Part shown: positions 31,242-41,816 of the stretch, piece after piece
How positions within the stretch are numbered: position 1 is the first letter of the stretch
Layout: the number at the start of each line of letters is the position of its first letter
Source: Mesorhabditis belari
Lineage: Eukaryota > Nematoda > Chromadorea > Rhabditida > Rhabditidae
DNA: 64,000 nucleotides
Reading direction: 5' to 3'
NCBI GenBank assembly: GCA_958450365.1
Contig: CAUEEP010000903.1
Span: 558,001 to 622,000, forward strand
Program-made: the position numbers and the translations under genes
Notes under the pieces: model-generated
Seen by the model: the letters and a program-made list of their open reading frames with translations, nothing else
Database searches by the model: none
Told to the model about the DNA's origin: nothing

Positions 31242-34053
31242 ATGTATCGATTGCTTTCCTTTATTTTTGGTTTCTTTTGCTTCGTGGATGCCTATCATTG
31301 TCCAGAAGGAAGTATTGAAATACCGAATGAGGATGTGTGCATGTTTGTGGTGAATCAAAGTAAGCTCTTGCAAGGAAACGGCGTAAAATTGAATCAAAAA
31401 CGGTTAAAATAGCAACTGAATCCATTAGAGACAAGCTTTGAATCAAAAATCAGTCAAAAATCAAAACAAAAATTCCCAATTCAGCCAAATTCTACCTTGA
31501 TGCCAGTCGCTATTGTCAATCTCTTGGCGGAGTTCCAGTGAAAATTCAAAACATTTTTGAAAACACTTATGTATCGGCAATGACAAAACAAGGTAATTCA
31601 ATAAAATTGACATAGATTTCAATAGTTTAAGCTTTGAACAACCAATCGCCGTATATTGGAGTGGAAAGGAAAATGAATAACGTTTGGACTTACACTGATG
31701 GATCACCGCTCACTTATCAGAATTGGGCTCTCAGTGGGTTTATTTGAAAGTTTTGATTGGTTCGGTAAGTAAGTGATAATCAATTTGAACTGATTATCGT
31801 TTAGATCAACCGAACAACTCGAGCAATACGAGTCTTTGCACCATAATGGACCCTCAAAGTGGATCTTGGCTGGCAGCTGAATGTTCATTTGCGCGTCCAT
31901 TTTTCTGTTCAATCAATGGAGATGGTAGGTCAAATGAAACAAAATTGTATCCATATTGCCTTCCAGATTTTCAATGTCCTGATGGCTGGTTATATAACGA
32001 ACAGTTTGATTATTGCTATTTCTTGCAGGTATCCCTTTTTTGAATCACCAGTGTTAGTTCTAGAATTTCACCTACACTGATGGTGTTTATTGGCAACTAT
32101 ACAATTTCACAGCAGCTGAGGCTAATTGCAGAAGAATGGGTTCCCATTTGGTCTCGATTCATTCAGAAAACGAAAACAATTTTGTGTTTGGTAAGTTCGG
32201 GGTGTGACCCGCTTTAATTCGGGGACGATTTTATTTCAGAATAGCCGAGTAGCACAAAAGTTTAAACGGGTTTTCCCAAAACACTCACAACCACAAGAAC
32301 ACGCAACATCCAGCATAAGGTTAATGCTCATGATACGAGTACACAACGGATTGACACAACAGATCGATGGCAACACAAATATTAGCAAATTCTTTCTCTA
32401 ATGTTAGACCAGCTATCTAAACAGAATTTAGAAGCTTAAGAAGAAAAAATTATAAATCCAATTTACTTTAAACTACTTAAAGTAAATTGGATTTATAATA
32501 TTACGGTTTATTAGTACAGAATGAAAGAAAAAGCAACATTACCATTACAAAAACAAAGTGCGCGTGAAGAGAAACATCAAATCCTGAAAGAACGAGGGCA
32601 AAACTCCAAATCCAAAAGGGCGAAAAGCCACAAAAACAAGTTTCTTCGAAATACTAAAAAAACAAATTTGAGCGGAGAGAATGAGACAAAAAGTGACGCA
32701 AATTACATGCAAATAGGAACGTAATTTTTGATGGGAGCGGGCGCGACCGGTAAGAATAATGGAAAGATAGTCAGAACCGCAAATATCACACCTTCAAATG
32801 ATACATAAAAATATGATACAAATGATACGCCAGCTGCATAGGTGATTTCTGGAAAATTCAATCGTACATAAAACCCAATAAAACTTCTAGCAAAAAAAAT
32901 CACAGTTTACAATTTTCCTTTCGAAAACAATCTACAGGCTGGCCGACGAAATTGGACGCAAGGTTTTTGACTTGTAGACAATACCGGATTTATCAAAACG
33001 TACTGAACTCATATCCAAAGATGTAAAATTTTCTGTAGTTTCTGGAACTTACTTTCCGCGCTCTCCAAAAAAGGCCTCTGCGCCACTGCTCGTTTTTTTT
33101 AAAGTTTGAGGTTTCCTTTGCATGTATTATTAGCTAAAATATCTGAACTAAAATTTAGTCAAAATTATGTAACTAATTTTTTGGAAACAAACACATGACT
33201 TAAAAGTGCATCTTGACTATTTTACAAAACCTCGATTTTTGTCGCTTTTAAGGAGTGGTGGTGAAAATGGTGGAAAAAGTGTCTAAAAAGACTTTTTCCT
33301 ATTTTTCTATCAGATTCCAGTTCCGGTTAACTAAAACAAGACCTTAGCTAAAAACCTTTTTAGCAGCCAGCTTGATGTACAACACAATATTCTAGGGTGA
33401 ACCTCTATATCACTTTCGGCGCGGAGGTCTTTTTTTGGAGGGCGCGGAAAAGGGCATAACTCAAGAACTAGGAGAACTCTTGTAAAATAGTTATAAGTTC
33501 CAGAAACTACAGAAAATTTGCTACATCTTTGGATATGAGTTCACTAGGTTTTGATAAATCCGACATCATCTACGAGGCAAAAACCTTGCGTCAAATTTCG
33601 TCGGGCACCCTGTAGAATCTTCATACAATCAGCACAAACTTTGAAGTTATCTTTAGATCTTGTATATGCAAACGCATTGAAAATACCGATCACAACTCCT
33701 GACAATAGTTCATGCCAATGACAATGGGCTTGGATCGGCTATTATGGGAATGCAACAGTTGGTGTTGGAACTTGGACTGATGGATCTCTTGTTGACTTTA
33801 CATTTGGCCCGTCTATTTGGAATATGTATTACACTGTTGTAAGTTGATTTTAAGCAATAATTGCAAACGACCGTTATTGATTGACTGCATTTTATTAGAT
33901 TATCTATTTTAGGTTTCAAATGATCCGTCATGTCATTGGCGAGGTTGGTCGGGAAATTCAATAAGTGTTGGACCAGGCGTTGCTCGTTTCGTTTGCAAGA
34001 GACCGTCAAAGAGTCGTTTGGCCAAAGAAAAGGCATTTTTAGATAAATTTTGA
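31242..34053 (+). CDS. Secreted two-domain C-type lectin, with one in-frame stop
   Basis: Exons 31242-31359, 31485-31592, 31632-31733, 31805-31924, 31967-32028, 32064-32190, 33657-33838 and 33913-34053 keep phase. Signal peptide MYRLLSFIFGFFCFVDA precedes CTLD1 (ASRYCQSLGG, YIGVERKMNNVWTYTDGSPL, QNWALNQPNNSS, AECSFARPFFCSI), which has a QPN-type calcium motif. CTLD2 starts FQCPDGWLYNEQFDYCYFLQ and ends GVARFVCKRPSKSRL. TGA at 33719-33721 interrupts CTLD2 just before QWAWIGYYG, so the gene may be pseudogenic or polymorphic. Intron 6 (1.47 kb) is swollen by a MITE and a hairpin. AATAAA overlaps the stop. This is a conventional CLEC gene, unlike the type II family. Confidence 0.7.
32450..32498. 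repeat. Perfect 22-bp hairpin in lectin intron 6
   Basis: TTATAAATCCAATTTACTTTAA (32450-32471), loop ACTAC, then its exact complement (32477-32498). It is AT-rich and may be a short MITE-like insertion. Confidence 0.8.
32935..33612. mobile_element. 678-bp MITE with TA target duplication
   Basis: It starts CAGGCTGGCCGACGAAATTGG and ends in the near-inverse (AATTTCGTCGGGCACCCTG), flanked by TA on both sides. Inverted homology extends about 140-200 bp inward (CATATCCAAAGATG versus CATCTTTGGATATG). There is no transposase. It is likely mobilised by a Tc1/mariner-superfamily enzyme. Confidence 0.75.
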
Positions 34054-35219
34054 ATAAATCTTTCTGAAAAAGAAGGACATTACAAGGCAATTGTCAGTTT
34101 AACACGGTTTAACATTCAAAAGCTGAAAGATCTATTCAAAAAACTTCCTTGCTCAAAATATTTGCCCAAAACTTTTTTGTCCGCAAGAGTAAATTAATTT
34201 CTTATCTCTACTCTGCAGGAAGTTCCATTCATTTTTGAATTTCTGTTCCAAAGGCCAAAGCGGTTAAAAACAGCTGAATGGGTTAAGAATGTGGTGATAA
34301 AAGGTGTTTTTAAGCATTGATTTACAAGAAGGAAAAATTTATGGTAATGTTGTGGGTCAACACCAAAAAATGGAAGAACTAGAAGAGTTGCAAGGTTTGG
34401 AAAGAGGTATTTTGGTGAGACTGGTGTTGATCAAATGTGAAATTGCTATAAATGGAGAGTTCAGATAAAGAAGAGACTTTTCGATAGAAAGTGTTCAAAA
34501 ATTTTGTATACTAGCTACTGTAGTTAAAGTGAATAACCTGGATTCTATTATTGAGCTGATTCAGGTGCGAAGTTGATGTTTAAGTAAAGTAAACAGTAAA
34601 TAGTAAGTAAAAGCTTAAGTAAACAAGGTTTTAGATCATATAGTAAGAGTCTTATTGGCTGAAGAACAGTCTTATTGGCTGAATAATCTGTGACTTAGTT
34701 TTCCAGCGTGTTTTTGCTCTTGTTTTCAAAGCACATCAGTTTCACATTGAAAAATGAAATTATTTGTCTTTATCGTTTCCTGGTCATCCTTCAGATCAGA
34801 CAGATCCTTCAGTATTCAGTGGTGGGCAGTGTCAAACCAACGGTTTGAATGTTGAACGGATTTTTGAAACAGCGTCATTGCTCCAATTCCGATTTCAGTT
34901 CAACCACTCCACTTTGTTCGCAATTCTATTGAAAAGTCTAATCATTTGTACCTGGTGGATGTCTATTTTTGGCACTATTTGTTCTCATCTCTTTACTCCC
35001 ACAAATGATCGGGAAACGGCAACGAACACAGACAAAATCACAAATAGAAACATTTTAAGTTATCCGATGTATCGTTTTATTTCCTTTTTATGCTAATAAT
35101 CTGCTTTCTGATCTCATTATCAGATGGTAAATGTAAAGAATTCCATACTTAGTTTGAGTTTTTATTTTCAAACTTGCAAAGTCTTGTAAAGAAAAAGATT
35201 AATAGAATGTAATAAAACT
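34054..35219. other. No supported gene; possible signal-peptide exon
   Basis: A short frame at 34,754 (MKLFVFIVSWSS) looks like a signal peptide start but cannot be extended. The 110-codon frame from 34,764 has a hydrophobic centre without recognised domain. I do not annotate a gene. Confidence 0.3.
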
Positions 35220-35261
35220 GTTTGTCTATGATTCACTTTCTGTTCTTTGTAATAGGGCGGA

Positions 35262-35540
35262 TACAATTTGAAAAGTTACCTGGAAAAAGACATACAAACA
35301 TTTACTATTTACCCAGTTCGTGAGAACTGAAATCAAAGGTGAAAAGAAGTGCATTGAGAGACTAAAAACTCTCGAAATGGTTAGGGAAGCAGGACAAATA
35401 TCACTTTTTCCCGAAGAAGAGAAAACAATTGACATCCAGGTGAGTAAACCACACTCAAACAAGAAATATGTTTTCGAAGAGAAGGTTTCGTTTCATGAAA
35501 TTGCTACTCATCGAACATTGAAACATTTGTTCGTTTAATA
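35262..35540 (+). CDS. Unrecognised exon ending in a consensus donor
   Basis: After a TTTACCCAG acceptor a charged frame reads EIKGEKKCIERLKTLEMVRE, then EEEKTIDIQ, ending at a CAG|GTGAGT donor (35,439). No partner exon is clear; a mariner lies 350 bp downstream. Family unknown. Confidence 0.3.
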
Positions 35541-35886
35541 TTCAATGTTCTTTTTGATTTTCGTTCTGCAATTCTGTAGATTGATATTAGCTGAATTCGA
35601 CTATGTTCAATATGGAGAAACAGGTGAAAATTAGATTCAAATTGTTAGAAACTTGCGAGAAAGCAATAAAATAAACCCCTCAAACAATGAAATAACTCCC
35701 CCAATCAATTCCCAAACCCCGAAAGCCCCGAAGTACAAATTTTTAGCTTCAAATCTTATTTGGACGTCATTTTTAGAGCAAATTGGCCAAAATTTTGGAC
35801 ATTTTGAAAGAAAATTGAGTGAGTTACGTGTTGGACACGTCCTAATAGAAGTAGATGAACAAATGAACTATTGGAGTAGAAATCCA

Positions 35887-37154
35887 TTAGGTTGGCAACT
35901 AAATAATGGCCCTCGCCCTTTTTTGATAAAATCTTTTAATCTTTGCGTTTAATCTACCCTCGCTTGTTGTTAATTGAATATTACTGAATTTCTGGTGCAT
36001 TATTATACGTTTTTTTACTTTCCTTGATTTGATACTTTTCAAATAATTTTGTTTAGAAATGGAAGATCTCAAATATCGAATGCGTGTCTGTCTCTGGTAC
36101 GACTACAAACAAGGCAAAACAGCTGCCGAATCCCACAGAGATTTATTGCGAGTTTTTGGTGATGAAGCTCTTTCCGAAACACAATGTAAGAGATGGTATC
36201 GACGGTTCAAGGAAGGGGATGAAAGTCTTGAAGATGAGCCTCGCCAAGGACGACCCGAACTTCTGCAGAACGATATTTTGGAAGCAGCTTTAAAGGAGGA
36301 TCCAAGTCAAACATCACGCGAGCTAGGGGATCGATTGGGCTTTTCGCATACTGCAATCGAAAAGCGACTTCATGCATTGGGGAAAAGTAACCGCAGTGGA
36401 AAGTGGATTCCGCATGAATTGAGCGAAGAAAATAAGGCTACTCGTGTTATCACAGCTGGAATACTACTAAAAGTTGCGAAAAAGGGAAGCTTCTTGGATT
36501 CCATTGTCACTTCTGATGAAAAATGGATCTTTTATGATAATCGAACGCAAAAACGACAGTGGCTTAGCACAAACGAAGACCCAAAACCAACTCCGAAGCC
36601 GGATATTCACTCAAAGAAAACTCTCCTCTGTGTGTGGTGGAGTTCTCGTGGGTTGGTGCATTTCGAGGTTCTCAAAAAGCCGGCAAACGGTTAATTCAGA
36701 ACTTTATTCGTCTCAACTACATCGTGTAGATCAAGCAATTCGCTCTCAAGGACTCGAACCCTCTTCAATTCATTTTCTCCATGATAACGCAAAACCACAC
36801 ACTGCAAAACTTACAATGGAGAAAATCGAGGAGTTGGGCTGGAATGTTCTTCCTCATGCGCCATACAGCCCGGATATGGGGCCTAGTGATTACCATCTTT
36901 TTCGATCGATGCAACACTTTCTAGCCGAGAAAAAGTTCAATGACCTTGACGAAGTCCGAATTTCAGTGCAGAAGTTCTTTGACGATCAACCAGAAGAATT
37001 TTTCAAGAGAGGAATCCAGTTGCTCCGTCAAAAGTGGAAAGAAGTAATAAAGAATGACGGAGAATACCTTTCGGATTGATGTTGATATTTGTTCATCTTG
37101 TTAATAAATTTTTTGTTTTTACTGAAAAGGGCCATAATTTAGTTGCCAACCTGA
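35887..37154 (+). mobile_element. Near-complete mariner transposon
   Basis: The ends TTAGGTTGGCAACTAAATAATGG and its inverse (GCCATAATTTAGTTGCCAACCTGA) define a 1.27-kb element. The right flank is TA and the left flank is CA, so the target duplication has mutated on one side. A full-length transposase frame with a single break lies inside. Confidence 0.85.
36059..37079 (+). pseudogene. Mariner transposase with one frameshift
   Basis: The frame from 36059 reads MEDLKYRMRVCLWYDYKQGK (DNA-binding domain), two helix-turn-helix blocks and TSDEKWIFYDN (first catalytic Asp). It shifts near 36,680 at the run of As before GCCGGCAAACGG. The second frame continues HDNAKPHTAKL (second Asp), YSPDMGPSDYHLF (third Asp, DD34D) and ends KNDGEYLSD*. 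Correct length and all catalytic residues are present, so this is a recently dead copy, or the break is a base-calling error in a homopolymer. Confidence 0.85.
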
Positions 37155-37224
37155 TAGATGTTTGTAAAGACTTTAGAACAATTTAAGATCAATTATTATA
37201 TCTTAATAATAAAGCAAAAAAGCT

Positions 37225-37316
37225 TTACCAGCGAGAGGATTCGAACCAGGAATAAAAAAGACAAATTAGAGTCCGACACCTTAACACACTATCCACTGGG
37301 CCACCAAGGCACATCC
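37225..37316 (-). pseudogene. tRNA-Arg-like pseudogene
   Basis: The minus strand reads GCCTTGGTGGCCCAGTGGAT at the 5' side, GTCGGACTCTAAT around the anticodon position (tRNA-Arg(UCU) would have GGACTTCTAAT) and a perfect B box GGTTCGAATCC. Extra bases in the D arm and a missing base at the anticodon break the cloverleaf. Confidence 0.45.
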
Positions 37317-37329
37317 ACATGATTCGAAA

Positions 37330-38690
37330 GCAGTTTCGGGATGCCCTTAACTAGGGTGTGTTTACATCTCAGACTCAGCCCGCTCATGGAATCTAACTTC
37401 AAAGGGTTCCCCTGTAAGAGCTCAAAGCCGTATCTCCTGTACTAGATTCAGGTTGGATAGCTCAAAGTCGCTTTGAGGCGGGCTTCGAGTGAGATTTCGG
37501 TGATCGATGACCGACCATAGTTCGAACGCGACCCAGCAAGTGTATTGAAGTAAACGGAGAATATTTTGAGCATTTAATGTAAGAAGGTAGCGCTAATTCC
37601 GGCGGACCCTGTAATGGATGAGGTAATTTCTGTGAATGAGAATTATTACCCAACATCGTTTCTATAAGGGTAAATTGGTGAAAGATGAACGGGGAACACC
37701 AATAAACGATGCAAAATGGAGGAAGCCACAAATTTTTGATTTACTCGGGTCTTGTCAAAAGTACATGTAAATTTACATTTTATCTGCCATTGATCCCTTG
37801 AAATTTATTCTTCTTGTTTATCGAAACGAACCAAGCGTTCGAACCAAGGAGTTGGACTGACCAGGAGCCTCTCAACGATTCCTGAACAGATAGCTCAAGG
37901 GATATCAGAAAAGAGACACAATGCCTTTAGCATTCGACGCAGAGTTTCACACTGATCAGTATGATCAGTCTGAAATTGGATCTTGTCTCAAGGTCCACAT
38001 ACCTAGAACCATTTGACAGAAAGCTAAGTAAGAAAGATTGTGCACTTGATGATAGGGGAGATGCTCTGTTAAAATCTGTAATCAACGAGAACGGATCATT
38101 CCGCCCAAATTTCATTTCGCCCATATTCATTTGGCCGAAACTCTGTAGACTGTAAACTACGATTGTATGACAGTTGATACGCGACATGTGATTCGAGAGA
38201 GATTTGATACGCGAATATTTTTGTTGTTGAGCTGGTACTCGTTTCACTAATTAGATTGGCCCAATAATTGCGCCATGTTTAAGCTTTATTCAGTCAAGGT
38301 ACATTAGTCTGTGGCTTTTAGTCTGCAAAAAAATTAGGTAGACACATTATTTGTAAAATTATTATATTCATTCAAAGAAGTTTTGTCAATTATTCTGAAT
38401 GATACTAGTAAAATATTTCACAATTATGCATAGTTAATTAAAACTTTTCGTTACAAACGCACCTTGCCAATCTATCTAAGAACTCTCTAGCTCGTGTTTT
38501 GAAAAAATCTTTATTAATTCAAGCATGATACTCACATAAAAGTGGGACAACAACTGAAAAACGTAATCAGCAAACTACCATAACAGAAACTTCTTCAGCA
38601 AACTACCATAATCTAGTTAACAAATAAACTAACCAAAAGTTTTTGCAATTTCATACAAGATACTTTAAAATACTTTAAAGCATTGCACTT
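37330..38690. other. Long stretch without recognised gene
   Basis: Only short unconserved frames are present. I see no domain motifs, long repeats or transposon ends. Confidence 0.45.
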
Positions 38691-38697
38691 CAAATTC

Positions 38698-38790
38698 TAA
38701 ACCTTTTCAACGAGCTCCATCACCTCAATGGGAGGATTGAAGATGATTTCGCCGAGAAGGGCCTCATCCTGCGCACCATTCACATTAGTT
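38698..38790 (-). CDS. Orphan C-terminal exon
   Basis: The minus strand encodes NGAQDEALLGEIIFNPPIEV, then MELVEKV* in a well-behaved frame. Upstream sequence is cut by the mariner fragment at 38.9 kb. I do not recognise the protein. Confidence 0.3.
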
Positions 38791-38889
38791 TTTTTGTAAA
38801 TTGAGGCACACCGCTGGTTTTACCGACACATCTCTCGCTCTCGCTTCCAAGACTTCCAAGCTAGAACCATTTTCTTTGATCTCTACAAA

Positions 38890-39355
38890 GCCTCTTGGAT
38901 CTCTACAAAGCCCAATTGAGCCGCGTGGACCAGGCATTGCGTCGTCAAGGCAATAACACGGCGACTACAAAATTCCTCCACGATAACGCTCGACCCCACA
39001 ATACAAAGATCACTCAGCAGAAAATCGAGGAATTGGGCTGGGAAGTTCTGCCTCATCCGCCATATGGCCCGGACTTGGCCGCATCCGACTACCACTTGTT
39101 TCGGTCGATGCAGCACTCTTTAGCAGAAAAAAAAATTCAAAAACCGCGAAGAAGTTGAAATCTGGGTGTCCAACTTCTTCGAGTCGCAGTTGCCCGACTG
39201 CTTCGAAAAGGGCATCCATTCTCTGCGTGGAAGATGGCAAAGAGTCATTGATAATGATGGCGAATATCTTTTGGATTGAGGTTCTGTATTAGAATTTTTA
39301 TAATAACTTTTGTTTATGGTTCCAACGGAAGTTTCATCTGCACCGACCTAATAAG
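38890..39355 (+). mobile_element. 3' half of a mariner transposon
   Basis: LSRVDQALRRQGNNTATTKF, LHDNARPHNTKITQQKIEEL and YGPDLAASDYHLFRSMQHSL are followed by a frame slip and RGRWQRVIDNDGEYLLD*. The terminus GGAAGTTTCATCTGCACCGACCTAA (39,327-39,351) is of the same type as the left end at 1158. The 5' half is absent. Confidence 0.85.
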
Positions 39356-39599
39356 TTTACCGTAATCCCTCAACGAGATGGCAAAAGCCAGTAGAGAGAG
39401 AGTCTGGAATTTGGTTTTTAGTCACAGGAGTCATTTGATTCAAACCAGTAGGAGAATCCGTAGAAACCCCATTTTTACGAATGCGACAGATGTTGGCTTT
39501 GGTGAACGATATGACCCCTAAAATATTAAAGGAAGCATCAGGAATCGTTGTGAATTTTCATTTAAGGAGGGGAAGATGTTGATTGCGATGAGGAAGAGA

Positions 39600-40207
39600 G
39601 GCTCCGAGAAGAGAGAAGGTTTCAAGAGATGGGCACATGCTAAGCAGAAATATATTTGAAGAGATTCAGCAATTGGGCTGCGGAGATAGGAAGTCTTTGC
39701 GCGGCGGACGAGAATTCCGGCCATTGTAGCTCGAGCCGCTTTGTTTGCGTCGCTGAGCTGATGTGGCCCCCATTTTCTACACCGATTCGTCTTACCAATT
39801 GCGTGCAAATGGCGGAGAATGGTTGTATGGTCGCAGTCAAACAGCTCTGCAAGCTCCCGTGTTGTTTGGCATGGATCCGATTCGATAGCGTTCTTCAACT
39901 CATCGTTGTCGACAATTTGAGGCGGATTTCAGCGTTTTTTGTCTTCCAAACTTTCATCACCGTCTCGGAAGCGCTGAAACCAAGTCCGGCATTGGCCTTC
40001 GGACAACACGTCATCGCCGAATGCTTTGCACAGAGCACGATGAGATTCCGCAGGCGTTCTGCCTTGTTTAAAATCATACAACAAGCAAACCCGGACTCGA
40101 AATTTTTCGTCAACCATTTTCTGGAAGCTAAAAATTACTTCAAATTAAGTAAAACGCTTAAGTCTTGGATATCAAAAGACGCACAAAGAGAGGCTCTTTC
40201 AGATTAA
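39600..40207 (-). mobile_element. 5' half of a mariner transposon
   Basis: Starting at 40,117 the minus strand reads MVDEKFRVRVCLLYDFKQGR, CRTWFQRFRDGDESLED and, after a break, LAELFDCDHTTILRHLHAIG, then ANKAARATMAGILVRR. The 5' UTR matches the 1.2-kb fragment. The catalytic half is missing. It abuts the 3' end of another mariner at about 40,215. Confidence 0.85.
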
Positions 40208-40231
40208 TTAATCTCATTTTCATTGAGATAT

Positions 40232-41222
40232 ATTAGGTACGGAAAAAATTAATGTCGTATTTTTTCACTGAAGTTCTAACGTTCATAAAATTTTTATTTC
40301 AAAAGCAATTTAATCAAAGTAAAAACCAGTAGAATCTATACATGATGGCCAACGTTTGGCCAACTTTTCAATTCCTAAAGTGTAGAACGCGGACCCCATT
40401 GAATCGATAAACTCCTTGATGCCATTTTTGACCTCCCCTTGAGTAGCAAAGCATTTCTCCGATAAGAAGTGAACTTGAAAAAGTGGAAATCTGTAGGCGA
40501 CAAATCAGGAGAATATGGAGCATGAGGGAGGACTTCAATGTGCAGCTCGTTCAATTTTTGAAGAGTCTTTAGTGAACAATGCAGGCGGGCGTTGTGTTGC
40601 AATAGGATGGGACCCTTCCGATTCACTAGAGCTGGATCGATCCTTCGAATTTTTTGCATACATTTCGTTTATTTCGTGAATATACTGATCAGAATTCATC
40701 GTTTTTCCGTTTGGTAGAATTGAATAATGGCTCAGACCTTTCTGCGACCACCAAACACTGAGAAGAAACTTGTTTGGGTGTAGATTGGGCTTCGGAAAGG
40801 GGTTCGATGGTTATCCTTTATCTAGCCATTCGGCTTTGCGTTTTCGGTTATCGTAGAGAACCCATTTTTCATCACAAGTTACAATTCGTTCCAGAAATGG
40901 CTCGTTTTGATTACGAATCAGCAATGAATACGATGTAAGGTAACGGTGCAATTTTTGATATTCGTTCAACTGATGAGGCACCCACTTCTCCAACTTTTTT
41001 ACTTTTCCGATTTCCTTGAGATGGTTCCCAATTGTGTGTGGAGTGACCCCAAAGTGGGTTGCTAATTCTGCCTCCGTGGTTCTGGGATTCGCTTCTACCA
41101 GCTTCTTCAATTCGTCATTGTCGAGACTAACATGGCGTCCGCGGCCTTCCTTGTCATTCAGATCCTCGTCGCCTTCCCGGAATCGTTTGAACCAGCGCTG
41201 AACTACTCGAACTTCAGCTTCG
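40232..41222 (-). mobile_element. Second-type mariner, 5'-truncated
   Basis: The 3' terminus is TTAGGTACGGAAAAAATTAATG. Coding on the minus strand: VVQRWFKRFREGDEDLNDKE, LATHFGVTPHTIGNHLKEIG, LERIVTCDEKWVLYDNRKRK (first Asp), LLQHNARLHC (Asp replaced by Asn-like context) and HAPYSPDLSPTDFHFF. Frames break between blocks. The family differs from the other mariners here (closer to the SETMAR/cecropia-like type by motif). Its 5' end is fused to a lectin last exon at about 41,220. Confidence 0.8.
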
Positions 41223-41420
41223 GCTTCAGATCGCCCATTTCCCATCGCCGCTCCAAAGCTGATGTCTGATGGACATCCTTTGATAAAACACTTTGCGTTA
41301 TCTAACAAAAAGAAATTTGCTCAGATTGATCGAAATCTTTTTGGAAATCGTTGGAAAATTCGGAAGAGAAGGCAATTCGAGAAAAAATTCAGGATCTAGC
41401 CGAAAAAGATGAAAACCATG
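41200..41420 (-). pseudogene. Lectin last exon and intron fused to a mariner
   Basis: The minus strand carries the conserved last intron (CAAAGTGTTTTATCAAAGGA) and the start of the last exon (LWSGDGKWAI) before mariner coding begins. The 165-codon open frame that spans both is an accident of the junction. Confidence 0.65.
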
Positions 41421-41816
41421 AGCTCGGCTGGCTCTGGATGTAAGTGTATAGTGTTTTAGAGCATTAGCTCTTTCTAACGATGAGTTTACTTTCAAATTCA
41501 AATAGTCTTACTTTTGTAGCTTCAACAAGCCGAGGAAGAACCATGAGGACGAGGACGACGTAGCTCACGTTTGTAGCTCACGATGAGATCTAGTGGGGGA
41601 TTTGAGCGTTGAGCTTCTGCAAAAGCTTGGAAACCGTAAAATGGTCACCAACTCGGCTCGGAGGGGTGCACTACTATTAGAGATTACTATTAATTAGCTA
41701 AGATTTACATTTCTGATTTTTCTTTTTATCTTTGTTTTCTATCAACTATTTAAACATAAAGCTTTATTGAGATATAATATTAGTTTGAGGTATCACAGTT
41801 CATTATCACAATTATA

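Noticed and set aside
37225..37316. A functional tRNA.
   Set aside because: The B box is perfect, but the D arm has extra bases and the anticodon stem does not pair.
39656..40207. A 183-codon plus-strand frame.
   Set aside because: It is antisense to the mariner DNA-binding domain.
40811..41308. A 165-codon lectin-mariner fusion as a domesticated gene.
   Set aside because: The lectin part is read out of its own frame and the mariner catalytic part is broken.
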